Assembly (NCBI RefSeq): GCF_034521165.1
Contig: NZ_JAXHMV010000010.1
Location: 107,868-171,867, forward strand
Length of the DNA: 64,000 nt
From: Thiohalophilus sp.
Lineage (GTDB): Bacteria; Pseudomonadota; Gammaproteobacteria; UBA6429; Thiohalophilaceae
Direction: 5' to 3'
Below, piece after piece: positions 43,329-52,906 of this stretch. The translations under genes and the position numbers were made by a program. Under the pieces are notes generated by a model. It worked only from the letters and a program-made list of their open reading frames with translations. It had not been told where the DNA came from and did no database searches. Within the stretch, counting starts at the first letter, position 1; the number at the start of each line of letters is the position of its first letter.

Positions 43329-43631
43329 ATGACGGTCAGTTCCCAGTTCACTGATGATGGCAAGACACTGATTATTCAGGTTGAGGGAGACTTCGACTAT
43401 AACCTGCACAAGGCGTTCAGAGACGTTTTTGAACCCGATGAGCAGGTACAGTGCTACGTGGTGGATCTAAGCCGCACCGAACAGATGGACAGCGCGGCGC
43501 TGGGGTTGTTGCTCTGGCTGCGAGAACAGGCTGGTGGTGAGAGGGCGCAGGTGACCCTGCAGGGAGCATCGAAACGTGTGCGCCAGATTCTGGAACTGTC
43601 TCGGTTTGAGCGTCTGTTTAACCTGAAGTGA
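43329..43631 (+). CDS. STAS-domain protein (anti-sigma factor antagonist type)
   Basis: A 100-aa single-domain protein. I choose ATG 43329 (MTVSSQFTDD), preceded by AGGGG, over a TTG at 43260. The STAS fold is recognised from VVDLSRTEQMDSAALGLLLWL, which contains the serine that is phosphorylated by the partner kinase in anti-sigma antagonist systems, and from the C-terminal VRQILELSRFERLFNL. No anti-sigma factor or phosphatase gene is next to it. It is convergent with the Crp-like regulator gene, 30 nt apart. Confidence 0.85.
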   Translation: MTVSSQFTDDGKTLIIQVEGDFDYNLHKAFRDVFEPDEQVQCYVVDLSRTEQMDSAALGLLLWLREQAGGERAQVTLQGASKRVRQILELSRFERLFNLK

Positions 43632-43661
43632 AAGCCGATCGGCCTGCGCGAGCGTGGTCCC

Positions 43662-44342
43662 TCAGCGCTCGTGATAAACCACGATATCCATTCCCTGCAC
43701 TTCGATTATTTTTTGCTCGGCCAGGCTTTTCAGTACCCGGCCAGCCATTTCGCGCGAACATCCCACAATCCGGGCCAGCTCCTGGCGTGAGACGTGGATC
43801 TGGGTCCCCGCCGGATGGGACATGGCTTCCGGGTGGGCACACATGTCCAGTAGTGTGCGTGCAATGCGTCCAGTAACGTCCATAAAGGCCAGCTGGCTGA
43901 CTTTTCGATTGGTGGTGATCAGCCGTTGTGACAGCTGCAAACCCACGGCCTTGAGAATGTCGGGCTGGGCATCCCGAAGCTCGTTTTCGAACAGCCGGTT
44001 TAGCTCATCGTAGCTGATGCGGGCCAGCTTGCAGGGTGTACGGGTGCGCACCAGCGCCGTGCGATTCTTGGTGCGATAGAATAGCCCCATCTCGCCGATA
44101 AAATCTCCGCTGTTGAGATAGGCGAGTACGATTTCGTGGCCATCTTCCCCGCTGTCTTCCAGCATGACGCTCACCGAGCCTTCGATAATGTAGTAGAGCG
44201 TGTCGCCCGGATCGCCGGCACGAACCACGACGCTTTTTTTCGGCAGGCTGTAGTGCGTGCAGTGTTCCAGAAACTGCGCCATGGAGCGGGGATCGATCTC
44301 ACAGGCCTCCGTCTGCTGATCATCATCCAACACAATCGTCAT
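43662..44342 (-). CDS. Crp/Vfr-like transcriptional regulator
   Basis: A 226-aa protein. I choose ATG 44342 because CGGAG precedes it at 6 nt; an ATG at 44348 overlaps that site. The cyclic-nucleotide domain has PGDTLYYIIEGSVSV and GEMGLF, with Arg-Thr in NRTALV where E. coli CRP has the cAMP-binding Arg82-Ser83. The hinge carries KVSQLAFMDVTGRIARTLL, almost as in CRP. The HTH is SRQELARIVGCSREMAGRVLK, close to the CRP recognition helix (RETVGR). cAMP response is likely but not proven; Thr127-Ser128 of CRP are Thr-Asn here. Confidence 0.88.
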   Translation of the reverse strand: MTIVLDDDQQTEACEIDPRSMAQFLEHCTHYSLPKKSVVVRAGDPGDTLYYIIEGSVSVMLEDSGEDGHEIVLAYLNSGDFIGEMGLFYRTKNRTALVRTRTPCKLARISYDELNRLFENELRDAQPDILKAVGLQLSQRLITTNRKVSQLAFMDVTGRIARTLLDMCAHPEAMSHPAGTQIHVSRQELARIVGCSREMAGRVLKSLAEQKIIEVQGMDIVVYHER

Positions 44343-44689
44343 GGCCATCTCCGATGTGTTAGGGGGGCTCTGGTGATATTGAGTGCCTTTCTGCGAGACA
44401 AACGGTAGCGTGCTTCCATGATCCTTCTCCGAAAGATTCCCTGACTTTCGAGTTGTTATTGTCACTGCCAGGCAGTTGATTCGTGACTTAAGTGTAATCG
44501 GTCGGTGTCGCGCAGACTTTAGGAAAATCCGCGGTTGCCATGGCCATTGCGGGCCGGGCTACCAACCGGTCATGCGATCCGACCTGTCGGTCGCCAATAC
44601 TGCGCCAGGACTGCATTTTTGCCGCGTGGCGAGTACAATACCCCTTTCAACAGCCGCAGTATGACATATTTTTCAAGGATTCGGTTTTC

Positions 44690-46102
44690 ATGTCCATTCG
44701 CACCCGTTTTGCCCCCAGTCCCACCGGTTACCTGCATATCGGCGGGGCTCGCACCGCGCTGTTTTCCTGGCTATATGCCCGCAAACATGGAGGCCGCTTT
44801 GTGCTGCGCATCGAGGACACCGATCTGGAGCGCTCCACCGCCGAGTCGGTCAATGCCATTCTCGAGGGGATGACCTGGCTGGGCCTGGAATACGACGAGG
44901 GGCCGTTCTACCAGACCGAGCGCTTCGAGCGGTATAACGAAATCATTGAACGGCTGCTGGCCGAGGGGCATGCCTATCGCTGCAACTGCAGCCGCGAACG
45001 TCTGGATGAATTGCGCGAGGCGCAGATGGCGCGCAAGGAGAAGCCTCGCTACGACGGTCACTGCCGGCATCGCGAGGTCAGCGAGGATGAGCCGCATGTC
45101 ATCCGGTTTAAAAATCCGCTGGAAGGGCAGGTCGTGATCGACGATCTGATTCGCGGCCGGGTGATTGTGCAAAATTCGGAGCTGGATGATCTGATCATCC
45201 GTCGTTCCGATGGCGCGCCCACGTATAATCTGACCGTGGTGGTGGACGATCATGATATGCAGATCAGCCATGTGATTCGTGGTGACGACCATCTCAACAA
45301 CACGCCGCGCCAGGCCAATATTCTCAAGGCCCTGGGCGCGACTGTACCGGTTTATGCCCATCTGCCGATGATTCTGGCCGAGGATGGCGCCAAGCTCTCC
45401 AAGCGGGTGCATGGCGAGTCGGTCAGTGTGATTCAGTATCGCGAGGAAGGGTATCTGCCCGAGGCGTTGCTCAACTACCTGGTGCGCCTGGGCTGGTCAT
45501 ACGGCGACCAGGAAATCTTTTCCCTGGATGAGATGGTGCAGCTGTTTGACCTTGCCGAGGTCAACAACTCGGCTTCCAGCATCAATATCAGCAAGCTGTT
45601 GTGGCTGAACCAGCAATACCTGAAAAACAGCGATCCGGGCTATATTGCCCATCACCTGGGTTATCACCTGGGTCAACTGAATATCGATCCCAGCGAAGGA
45701 CCGGATATCCTTGCCGTGGTCGAAGCCCAGCGCGAACGGGCCCAGACACTGAAGGAACTGGCGGACATTTGTCAGTTTTTCTATCGCGATTTCGACAGTT
45801 ATGATGAGAAAGTGGCCAGCAAACAACTCAAGGTCGCCGCGGCTGAGCCTTTGCAACGGATCCGCAACAAGTTGGCCGCGCTGGAAACCTGGGAACAGGA
45901 GGCCATCCATACGGTGATTCACAGCACGGCCGAGGAACTGGAACTGAAAATGGGCAAGATCGGTATGCCGTTGCGTATGGCGGTAACCGGTGGCGCGCCA
46001 TCACCTTCACTGGATCTGACCGTCTACCTGATCGGACGCGAGCCCTGCCTCCGTCGTATCGATATGGCGCTGGACTATATACAGCAGCGCGCCGCACAAT
46101 AA
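44690..46102 (+). CDS. gltX: glutamyl-tRNA synthetase
   Basis: A 470-aa class I synthetase. ATG 44690 (MSIRTRFAPSPTGYLHIGGA) is chosen because the HIGH-type motif YLHIGGAR should be close to the N-terminus and AAGGA lies 10 nt upstream; a start 150 nt earlier adds an unrelated segment. The KMSKS-type loop is KLSKRVHG. CNCSRERL contributes to the zinc-binding region. It is followed 28 nt later by glnS. Confidence 0.96.
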   Translation: MSIRTRFAPSPTGYLHIGGARTALFSWLYARKHGGRFVLRIEDTDLERSTAESVNAILEGMTWLGLEYDEGPFYQTERFERYNEIIERLLAEGHAYRCNCSRERLDELREAQMARKEKPRYDGHCRHREVSEDEPHVIRFKNPLEGQVVIDDLIRGRVIVQNSELDDLIIRRSDGAPTYNLTVVVDDHDMQISHVIRGDDHLNNTPRQANILKALGATVPVYAHLPMILAEDGAKLSKRVHGESVSVIQYREEGYLPEALLNYLVRLGWSYGDQEIFSLDEMVQLFDLAEVNNSASSINISKLLWLNQQYLKNSDPGYIAHHLGYHLGQLNIDPSEGPDILAVVEAQRERAQTLKELADICQFFYRDFDSYDEKVASKQLKVAAAEPLQRIRNKLAALETWEQEAIHTVIHSTAEELELKMGKIGMPLRMAVTGGAPSPSLDLTVYLIGREPCLRRIDMALDYIQQRAAQ

Positions 46103-46130
46103 GCCCGCCACACACGGACTGAACCTTAAT

Positions 46131-47828
46131 ATGAGCAGCAACATAACCAAACCCGCTAATTTTATTCGCCAGATCATTGATGCCGATCGGGCCGCTGGTA
46201 AACACGGGGGGCGGGTGGCGACTCGCTTTCCACCCGAACCCAACGGCTATCTGCATATCGGCCATGCCAAATCGATCGTGCTGAACTTCGGTATTGCCTG
46301 GGACTATAACGGCACCTGTAACCTGCGCTTCGATGACACCAACCCGCACAAGGAAAATGTCGAGTTCGTCGAGGCGATCAAGCAGGATGTACAATGGCTG
46401 GGTTATGAATGGAATGAGCTGCTGTTTGCGTCTAATTATTTTGAACAATTGCACGATTACGCCGTGCAGCTGATCAAACGGGGCAAGGCGTATGTGTGTG
46501 ATCTCAATGCCGAGCAGATCCGCGAATACCGCGGCACCCTGACCGAGCCGGGCCGGGACAGTCCCTATCGTGAGCGCAGCGTCGAGGAAAACCTCGATTT
46601 GTTTTCCCGCATGCGGGCCGGCGAATTCCAGGACGGCGAAAAAGTCCTGCGGGCCAGGATCGACATGGCTTCGCCCAACATCAATTTGCGCGATCCAACC
46701 ATTTACCGGATTCGCCATGGCGTGATACATCATCAGACCGGTGAAGAATGGTGTATCTATCCGATGTACGATTTTACTCATTGCCTGTCGGATGCGATCG
46801 AGGGAATTACCCACTCGCTCTGCACCCTGGAATTCGAGGATCATCGTCCGTTGTATGACTGGTTTCTGGACACCCTGCAGACCCCGCATCACCCGCAACA
46901 GATCGAGTTCTCTCGCCTGACACTGGAACATACTGTGACCAGCAAGCGTAAACTGACCGAACTGGTCGAGCAGGGCTTTGTGGAAGGCTGGGACGATCCG
47001 CGCATGCCGACCATTGCCGGATTACGTCGCCGAGGCTATACACCGGCCGCGTTGCGCGATTTCTGCGAGCGTATTGGCGTCACCAAGTCGGACAACTTTG
47101 TCGAGATGGGTGTGCTGGAGAACAGTATCCGCGAGGACCTCAATCGTGCTGCACCGCGTCGCATGGCTGTCCTGCATCCGCTCAAGGTGATCATTACCAA
47201 TTATCCCGAAGGGCAGGGCGAGCAACTGGCGGCACCCAACCATCCGCAGGATGAGGCCATGGGTAGCCGTCAGATCAGTTTCAGCCGCGAGGTCTGGATC
47301 GATCGCGAGGATTTCATGGAAGTGGCGCCCAACAAGAAATTCAAGCGCCTGGTCAGTGGTGGTGAAGTGCGCCTGCGCAATGCGTATGTGATCCGGTGTG
47401 ATGAAGTCGTCAAGGACGCGCATGGAGAGATTATCGAGCTGCATTGCAGTTATGATCCTGACACCCTGGGTGCCAATCCCGAGGGGCGCAAGGTCAAGGG
47501 GGTGATTCACTGGGTCAATGCCGCTGATGCGGTTGTGGCCGAGATTCGGCTCTATGATCGCCTGTTCAGCCACCCCAATCCAGACAGCGCCAAAGACGGC
47601 CAGCACTGGACCGCCCACCTTAATCCCGATTCCCTGCGCACGCTGACCACCAGCCTGGTGGAGACGAGTCTGGGCGGGGCGCAATCTGGCGAGGTCTTTC
47701 AGTTCGAACGTGAGGGCTATTTCTGCCGTGATCCGCAAAACCGCGAGGGCGGGCTGCCGGTGTTCAATCGCACGATTACTCTGCGCGATACCTGGGCGAA
47801 AATCGAGCAGAAATCGGCCGGGAGTTAA
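46131..47828 (+). CDS. glnS: glutaminyl-tRNA synthetase
   Basis: A 565-aa class I synthetase. The HIGH motif is in PPEPNGYLHIGHAKS and the KMSKS-type motif is VTSKRKL. The C-terminal beta-barrel anticodon-binding domains are complete. GlnRS presence means Gln-tRNA is made directly rather than only by GatCAB. It is in likely operon with gltX; tRNA-Ala follows. Confidence 0.97.
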   Translation: MSSNITKPANFIRQIIDADRAAGKHGGRVATRFPPEPNGYLHIGHAKSIVLNFGIAWDYNGTCNLRFDDTNPHKENVEFVEAIKQDVQWLGYEWNELLFASNYFEQLHDYAVQLIKRGKAYVCDLNAEQIREYRGTLTEPGRDSPYRERSVEENLDLFSRMRAGEFQDGEKVLRARIDMASPNINLRDPTIYRIRHGVIHHQTGEEWCIYPMYDFTHCLSDAIEGITHSLCTLEFEDHRPLYDWFLDTLQTPHHPQQIEFSRLTLEHTVTSKRKLTELVEQGFVEGWDDPRMPTIAGLRRRGYTPAALRDFCERIGVTKSDNFVEMGVLENSIREDLNRAAPRRMAVLHPLKVIITNYPEGQGEQLAAPNHPQDEAMGSRQISFSREVWIDREDFMEVAPNKKFKRLVSGGEVRLRNAYVIRCDEVVKDAHGEIIELHCSYDPDTLGANPEGRKVKGVIHWVNAADAVVAEIRLYDRLFSHPNPDSAKDGQHWTAHLNPDSLRTLTTSLVETSLGGAQSGEVFQFEREGYFCRDPQNREGGLPVFNRTITLRDTWAKIEQKSAGS

Positions 47829-47952
47829 AACGTCCTGGCACAGTGGTGAAAGATGCTGCAAATAGCTGAAATCTGACGGAATCACGGAAAAATCACAGGC
47901 AAATGATTGACATGCCCGGGCCGCTATCGTAAATTGCGCGCTCTCGATTTTC

Positions 47953-48028
<76 letters not shown>

Positions 48029-48049
48029 GAGACCACAGCGAGGTGACGC

Positions 48050-48244
48050 GTGAAACTGGCCGGACGCTTTGCTGTGTATCTCGGGATCATACTCATCATA
48101 CTGGGTGTGATTGCGGGATTCGGTGCGATGTTTGTCAATCAGGACAGCGCGGGCATACAGTGGCTCGGCGTCGTGCCAGTAGGGTTTGTAGTACTATTGG
48201 CGGGCACTGTGATGTCGCAGCTGTCGCGCCCTGACGACGAATAA
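48050..48244 (+). CDS. small two-helix membrane protein
   Basis: A 64-aa protein from GTG 48050, with GAGGTG upstream. Two hydrophobic helices (FAVYLGIILIILGVIAGFGA and VVPVGFVVLLAGTVM) are connected by a short loop, with an acidic PDDE tail. Its function is unknown. It lies between tRNA-Ala and tRNA-Glu and has typical core codon use, so it is probably a real chromosomal gene. Confidence 0.65.
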   Translation: MKLAGRFAVYLGIILIILGVIAGFGAMFVNQDSAGIQWLGVVPVGFVVLLAGTVMSQLSRPDDE

Positions 48245-48257
48245 CACAACGTTTTTC

Positions 48258-48334
48258 GTCCCCATCGTCTAGTTGGCCTAGGACACCGCCCTTTCACGGC
48301 GGCAACAGGGGTTCGAATCCCCTTGGGGACGCCA
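48258..48334 (+). tRNA. tRNA-Glu(TTC), integration site
   Basis: A 77-nt cloverleaf with encoded CCA. Acceptor GTCCCCA pairs with TGGGGAC. Anticodon stem CCGCC/GGCGG holds loop CTTTCAC, giving TTC. Its last 34 nt are repeated almost exactly at 58064-58097, so the gene served as attB and was restored on integration. Confidence 0.96.
48301..48334. other. attL direct repeat of the island (3' end of tRNA-Glu)
   Basis: GGCAACAGGGGTTCGAATCC and CCTTGGGGACGCCA. The copy at 58064-58097 has the same length and differs only where GAATCCCC becomes GAAATCCC. Confidence 0.88.
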
Positions 48335-48361
48335 GATAACATACTGAAAAGTAAGAGAAAA

Positions 48362-48396
48362 AAGAAAAGCCCCGCGTCAGCGCGGGGCTTTCTTTT
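48362..48396 (+). terminator. terminator after tRNA-Glu
   Basis: AAGCCCCGCG and CGCGGGGCTT form a 10-bp stem with a TCAG loop, followed by TCTTTTT. It is 28 nt inside the element. Confidence 0.88.
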
Positions 48397-48459
48397 TACG
48401 GAATACGGAAATTGTACGGAAACAGCTGTAATCCCAATCCCTACATGCTGGGGGCAAAA

Positions 48460-48487
48460 AAAGGGCCGCTTGATGCGGCCCTTTTTT
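48460..48487 (-). terminator. bidirectional terminator for the minus-strand island genes
   Basis: AAGGGCCGC pairs with GCGGCCCTT around TTGAT, with A and T runs on both sides, so it can act on either strand. It lies just downstream of the last minus-strand island gene. Confidence 0.85.
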
Positions 48488-48506
48488 CGTCACTGTCCCG
48501 GCTGGG

Positions 48507-48918
48507 TCAGTGGTTCAGCTTCGCTCGCGCATGGCGCAGTTCTTCCAGCGTGCCGGTGAGACTGCCGGCGGTCTCGGCCAGCTGCTCAATCAGCCCTGAA
48601 ACGTCCTGCAGGGTCAAAATACTGATCGGTGCCGGATCGTTCAGGTTGGCATCGATCGGGTGCGCCTCAACCGCAACCGTGGTCATCAGCTGGCCGATTC
48701 CACGTAGACCGTTATGGATGGCGAATAACGAATTTTCAGCGCCACTGATCGCCTGGTCGAGGTCTTCCCGGTCCGGCTTGTGGCTCGAGTGAGCTTCAAA
48801 GTAGGGAATAGCCAGGTCTGTGAAAACAGAAAGGCCGGAAACGCCCAGGGTGCGTGCCTTTGGGGTGCTCGCCTTCGAGGTGCGCGCGTAACGCGTCAGT
48901 GTGTTTGTTGTCGCTCAC
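48507..48918 (-). pseudogene. small island gene of unknown function, one frameshift
   Basis: Two frames join into one protein of about 136 aa. It starts at GTG 48918 (MSDNKHTDALRAHLEGEHPK) and, after a shift near 48855, continues TLGVSGLSVFTDLAIPYFEA and on to LEELRHARAKLNH with a stop at 48507. The break is in an A/C-rich homopolymer region. The C-terminal half is helical and coiled-coil-like. No family is recognised. It precedes the bidirectional terminator. Confidence 0.5.
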
Positions 48919-49035
48919 GATGATGGTCTTCTCTGATGTCGATTCAGCTCAGTCAATTAAGGTGTCAGGGCCTGACTTACGCAAACAGTAGGATTGCGCC
49001 GCGGGCTTATTCCCCCCCGAAAGGGTGTTTTTTAT

Positions 49036-49355
49036 TCACCGGGCCCCGACAATGAAAGTGAAAGCTACCACGTTGTCGGAACGCAGTGCCGCCGATGCTA
49101 CGGCCAGTGGTCGAGCCTCAGACCCAATAATAGCTGACTGATCGAAAATATCAAGAAAAGTAAACCCGAGGCTCGGTGATTCCAAGGTCAGTTCACCATG
49201 GAAGGATGGAACACCGGCGCATCCCGTAGCTGCCAAGTATCCGGGAGCGGCTTGCCTTTGTTGGGTGGTTCGGAATTTGCCGAGGGCATCGGAAACTTTC
49301 TCGATCTGCTCCTTACCCGTCAGCTGTTCAGCTCCTGGTGGCGCTCTATGGTCAT
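49036..49355 (-). pseudogene. small island gene of unknown function, one frameshift
   Basis: ATG 49355 starts MTIERHQELN, then a one-base shift at about 49325 leads into QLTGKEQIEKVSDALGKF and continues to a stop at 49036 (about 106 aa). The C-terminal part (ELTLESPSLGFTFLDIFDQS) is uninterrupted. The gene is in line with the capsid genes upstream; no homologous family is recognised. The 116 nt between this and the previous gene hold no further ORF. Confidence 0.45.
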
Positions 49356-49380
49356 ACGCCGAACCTTGCCCGCGATGTTA

Positions 49381-49578
49381 TCAGGGCTCCTGAGCCTGAC
49401 GATGTTTTTCGACTATTTTTGCAGCCATAGCATCGCCGGTGTCTAAAAGTTCTTTTGCCTCGATGCCTTCTCTTGTGATTTTTTTAAAGTCGATGCCGTG
49501 GCGCTCGCAAAATGCCTTGCAACCGGATACACAATAACCGGCTCGGTACGCGTCACGCATTTTAATGATATCGTTCAT
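49381..49578 (-). CDS. 65-aa phage-type protein, unknown function
   Basis: The ATG at 49578 is preceded by TTGGAG at 5 nt, so it has its own ribosome-binding site. The sequence (RAGYCVSGCKAFCERHGIDF and ELLDTGDAMAAKIVE) resembles small proteins encoded next to phage head or tail genes, where a His-Gly-[ILV]-[DS]-[FW] motif is common; I cannot name the family. As given, the upstream head-decoration frame runs into it without a stop. Confidence 0.6.
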   Translation of the reverse strand: MNDIIKMRDAYRAGYCVSGCKAFCERHGIDFKKITREGIEAKELLDTGDAMAAKIVEKHRQAQEP

Positions 49579-50182
49579 TTTGTCTCCAACGGGTAAATTG
49601 CTTCTGCCTGGACCGCGCCTACGGCTGATTATCAACCCATCTTTCGCAACAAGTAGTTCGTCTTTTCTGCGCAATTCGGCGAAATTATTGTTAAGGGTAG
49701 TCCCGTCGAATGTAGCGCCAACGTCGGACAACGTGCCATCGACGGTGCCCGCGGTACTATCGATTAACTCGGATTGGGCGCCTTTAGCGGTATTTGACGC
49801 AACCACACCAACACCGGAGGCCACCCAGCGATGGACATACCCGATACGGGTGTTGCTGCCCTGGGTAAGAATAAAGGTGTTGTCATCCGAGGCATAGACA
49901 TCCTTGCCGACGTCCGTGATGGCCAGCCCGGAAATGCTCAGTTCGACTTTGCCTATTTCCCGGGTGCGGACGTTGATGTCACCGGCGGATCCGCTTGCAT
50001 TATCGGCACGCTGCTCGGCAAAGCCACGGAAGGGATCGCCTGCCTGCAGCGGTCGGGCATAACCATTGCCATTGTCGCCGACGGCGGCGCCTTCGTAGAT
50101 GATGTCCGACGCAATCACCGGAAGCTCGTTGCGGTCCCCACCTTCGAAAGCACGGGGTTCATCAGATGTTAAGGTAGATCAT
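49579..50182 (-). pseudogene. phage head decoration protein (cement/DUF2190-like), frameshifted start and lost stop
   Basis: About 200 aa. The body reads ASDIIYEGAAVGDNGNGYAR, then LSISGLAITDVGKDVYASDD and an RIGYVHRWV segment, ending FDGTTLNNNFAELRR; this is the pattern of small capsid decoration proteins with a T-D-x-G-x-x-V-Y-A-S-D-D core. ATG 50182 (MIYLTSDEPRAF) joins the main frame only if one A of an AA pair at about 50171 is removed. The normal stop seems lost, so the frame continues into the 65-aa gene. The 219 nt between this and the next gene show no convincing ORF. Confidence 0.6.
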
Positions 50183-50401
50183 GCTGCTTAAGCTCGATTC
50201 GCCCGACGAAATCGGGCGGTTTATGAATGTTGTTAATTCCCGCCGCGGCTCCCGGGTTGTCTGGCCCCCGAAAGCCCGCGGGAAGTCATAGGCTGACTTG
50301 CCCCCGGCCGCGCCCATGTGACAAAGGAGGTGAAGACCGTCGGGTTGGTGTTATTGCCGGTATCGCCAGTGGCGGTGTGCTGCACGATGAGAGCCAATTA
50401 A

Positions 50402-50878
50402 TTACCGGCGATCGTCAGAGGTGAGCGGTTTACCTCCCACATAGGCGCCGGATTCTTCAAGATCCCGCGCTGCTTTCTCGACCTGTTTCATCTGCCATTT
50501 TTTACGGGCCTTATCATCACTGAAGACTCGATCAACATGTATGCCAGCAGCCTCGGCCTGCTCGACCAGTTCGGCATGTTCCTCGTGAAGTTTGTCCAGC
50601 TCCTGGATCGTTTTTTCAATCAGCGCCGGTCGCTCAGAGAGCGGCGGAAGTCCATCCATATCAGGCCAGGGCATCGCATCGATCGCGTCGCAAACACGTT
50701 GTTCGATCTGCTCCTGAAAAAGATAGTACAGCGATTCCTTTGTGATCTGATTGTGGTCAACGCCCATAGGGACTGCGCCGAAAACATCGAACCGACTCAG
50801 TTTTTTGGTAGGGCTCTGTAGATTCGACCCGTATCCACCAGAAAAGAAGCCAAGAAATTTATCCGCCTCGAGCAGCAC
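50402..50878 (-). CDS. unknown island protein
   Basis: A 158-aa open frame from GTG 50878, overlapping the end of the preceding small gene by 20 nt. Residues 85-145 are a charged helical region (TIQELDKLHEEHAELVEQAE). Several acidic and aromatic residues occur in PWPDMDGLPPLSE. No domain is recognised. Its position between S49 protease and decoration genes suggests a virion-assembly role, but that is only context. Confidence 0.5.
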   Translation of the reverse strand: MLLEADKFLGFFSGGYGSNLQSPTKKLSRFDVFGAVPMGVDHNQITKESLYYLFQEQIEQRVCDAIDAMPWPDMDGLPPLSERPALIEKTIQELDKLHEEHAELVEQAEAAGIHVDRVFSDDKARKKWQMKQVEKAARDLEESGAYVGGKPLTSDDRR

Positions 50879-51035
50879 CCTCGAGGGCCTTTTCTTTCGC
50901 CTCGGCTTGCGTGATCGGACCTGTTCTCAGTTTTTCCAGCCAGGCTGTTTTAGCTTCGATCTGAGACTTGTAGTCAGAAAGCTGGTTGTTCAGCTCTTTG
51001 ATCGAATTTTTCACGTTGCTGAAGATGTTCAACAT
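50859..51035 (-). CDS. 58-aa coiled-coil island protein
   Basis: The ATG at 51035 has AAAGGAG at good spacing. The protein (MLNIFSNVKNSIKELNNQLS and on) is a single predicted helix with a coiled-coil pattern and ends in GAARGG. It may be a small scaffold-like or accessory protein; the family is unknown. Confidence 0.5.
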   Translation of the reverse strand: MLNIFSNVKNSIKELNNQLSDYKSQIEAKTAWLEKLRTGPITQAEAKEKALEGAARGG

Positions 51036-51058
51036 GCCTTTTCTCCTTTGCTTTGTTG

Positions 51059-52313
51059 TTAGCAGATACGAACTCGATTGTTCGCATGTGCCCGGCAGTA
51101 AGCCGCAAAGTTCGCTTCGCTCGCAAACTGGCTGTGCAAGCTCGTGTGACTGCGCCACCAGGTGGTCGCCTGCTGATTCACCGCCTCGGCGCTCATACCT
51201 TTCAGGCTGTCAAAATCAACCGGATCGTTTGCTTTGGTCGATTTGTAACTTTCATGCACCTTGGCGGCCTTTTGCCCTGACTGCTGGTTTTTCGCGGCCA
51301 CTTTGGCATAGGCGATCAGGGTGGACGTTGCGCCTGAACTCGGCTTTGCAGTTCACGGGACTTGCTCCCACCAGTTCGCGGCGGTTTTCTCGACAGCGTC
51401 CGGCGTCATGCCGGCCAGGGATTCAAAATCGCCCGGCGTGGGTGTCGGAGTTGTTGCGATGGGCGCCGGTCGGCCTGACCTGTGATTTGAAGCTGTTGTC
51501 ATCGTCGTGTTGCTCCCGTTTGTTGCTCCGGTTAGTTTTGAAATCAGGGCCTCGAAGGTGGAAACGCGATTCGCCATATCCGCCAGCCGCACCTGCTCCC
51601 GCTCACCGATCTGCTCCTGGCCGAACTTCTCAAGCACGGTATTGACAGTAACGCCGCGATAGGTCGCGACGTCCTCCACAAATACCTGCGCCAGCGCGTC
51701 AATACGCGTCTGGACCTGTTTTTTACCCTCGTCGGTAGTCACGTCAGGGCGCTTGTTTGGCGACTGGCTGGAAACGATCTCAACGAGCCCGTCGGGTTTT
51801 CGGGTATCGACACCGACCACCGCGCCCACTGATCCAACCATCGCGGTTTTGGAAACCACTACCTCATCAGCTGCAGCGGCGATCCAGTAAGCGGCCGAGG
51901 CGCCGTCGCCGTCGATGTACGCGGTAATCGCCTGCCAGCACGCTACGATTTCGGCGAACTCGGCAATGCCGGTCGCCATGCCTCCGGCGCCAGCTCAATC
52001 ATGAGTACGATAGAATGGATATCCGGCCACCCGACTGCCCGGAAATCCTGCGCGAGGATGTCGAGGAAGTCGCCGGGATATCTGGGTAAAGACGTTGGCG
52101 TAGCGAAGATCTGGCCGGTGCAATGGGAATCACAGCCACACCGCCGCGGTCTTCAACATTGCGGGTATTCATCAGCGGCCGGCCCAGCTTGGCGGCGACG
52201 GCCTCGGGCGATTCATTATCGCGCTGCGCGATCGAAAGGATGAGGTTCATTCCTTCATCTGTGATTGCCCAGACCGCCGATGCGATAGCACTTAAGGCGT
52301 GTGTTTTTTCCAT
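51059..52313 (-). pseudogene. S49-family prohead protease with two C-terminal repeat modules, several frameshifts
   Basis: About 415 aa spread over at least three frames. ATG 52313 with AGGAG gives MEKTHALSAIASAVWAI, then VAVIPI; short shifted pieces RYANVFTQIS and GDFLDILAQDF follow; from 51979 to 51353 the frame is open and contains DGDGASAAYWIAAAADEVVV, the S49 core with the catalytic serine in GAS. After another shift the last part (51301-51059) is intact. The C-terminus holds two similar modules, DFESLAGMTPDAVEK...WW and DFDSLKGMSAEAVNQ...WW. The family processes capsid precursors during head assembly. Confidence 0.72.
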
Positions 52314-52321
52314 GTTCACTC

Positions 52322-52896
52322 CTAATGTTCGGTGTGTGGATGCACGTGCATATCTGAAATCAGCGCAGGATCAATGCCGTGCAATCGTTGCATCGCTATG
52401 TAGAGATCATTTGCACTACGAAACAGCTCGCGCACTTCTGCCGGCGCTTCCTGCCAGGCTTCCACCGCCAGATCAGCGAGCCACTTTTGTTTTTCTTGAG
52501 TTGTCATGCTTGTCTGGCCTTCGTCAGTGGAAATGCAAACGGCCTCGGATTTCCAAATTCCGAGCAGTCGCTTTGCCGTGCGCGGCACCTTTTCGAGGTG
52601 GTCATAGAGGAAGGCGCGCCATAAATGCCAGAAAACATCAGGCCACTCCGGGTCTGGCTCGTCAGTATGTAGTTTGATCAACGAATTCAGCAATGATTTT
52701 TGTGAAGCTTTACATCGGGCTTCTGGTTTACCGGGCAGCTCGGACAGTGCAGCCAGAAGGTGAGGGTTGCGTTCGCGCAATATAATTTGTCGACGATCAA
52801 CGCCCAGGTGCTCGTGGAGGGGGGTTCCCGGGGAATGGATCCAGGCTTCAAAGGCATCACGGATCCGCTCCTCAGTGTCCGGCTTGAAGGGACCAT
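52322..52896 (-). pseudogene. unknown island gene, frameshift near its start
   Basis: The frame ending at 52322 is open back to about 52905 without an in-frame ATG; the natural start is probably ATG 52896 (MVP...), one base out of frame. The protein, about 190 aa, begins PFKPDTEERIRDAFEAWIHS and is helical, with a C-terminal HVHPHTEH. No domain is recognised. It is 8 nt upstream of the S49 protease gene. Confidence 0.5.
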
Positions 52897-52906
52897 CGGA
52901 TTGAGG

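Noticed and set aside
44540..44689. Upstream in-frame extension of gltX
   Set aside because: It would place the HIGH motif about 65 residues from the N-terminus; the ATG at 44690 has a ribosome-binding site and normal motif spacing.
48412..48792. 126-codon plus-strand frame at the island left end
   Set aside because: Serine/arginine-rich antisense of a better-supported minus-strand gene (48507-48918).
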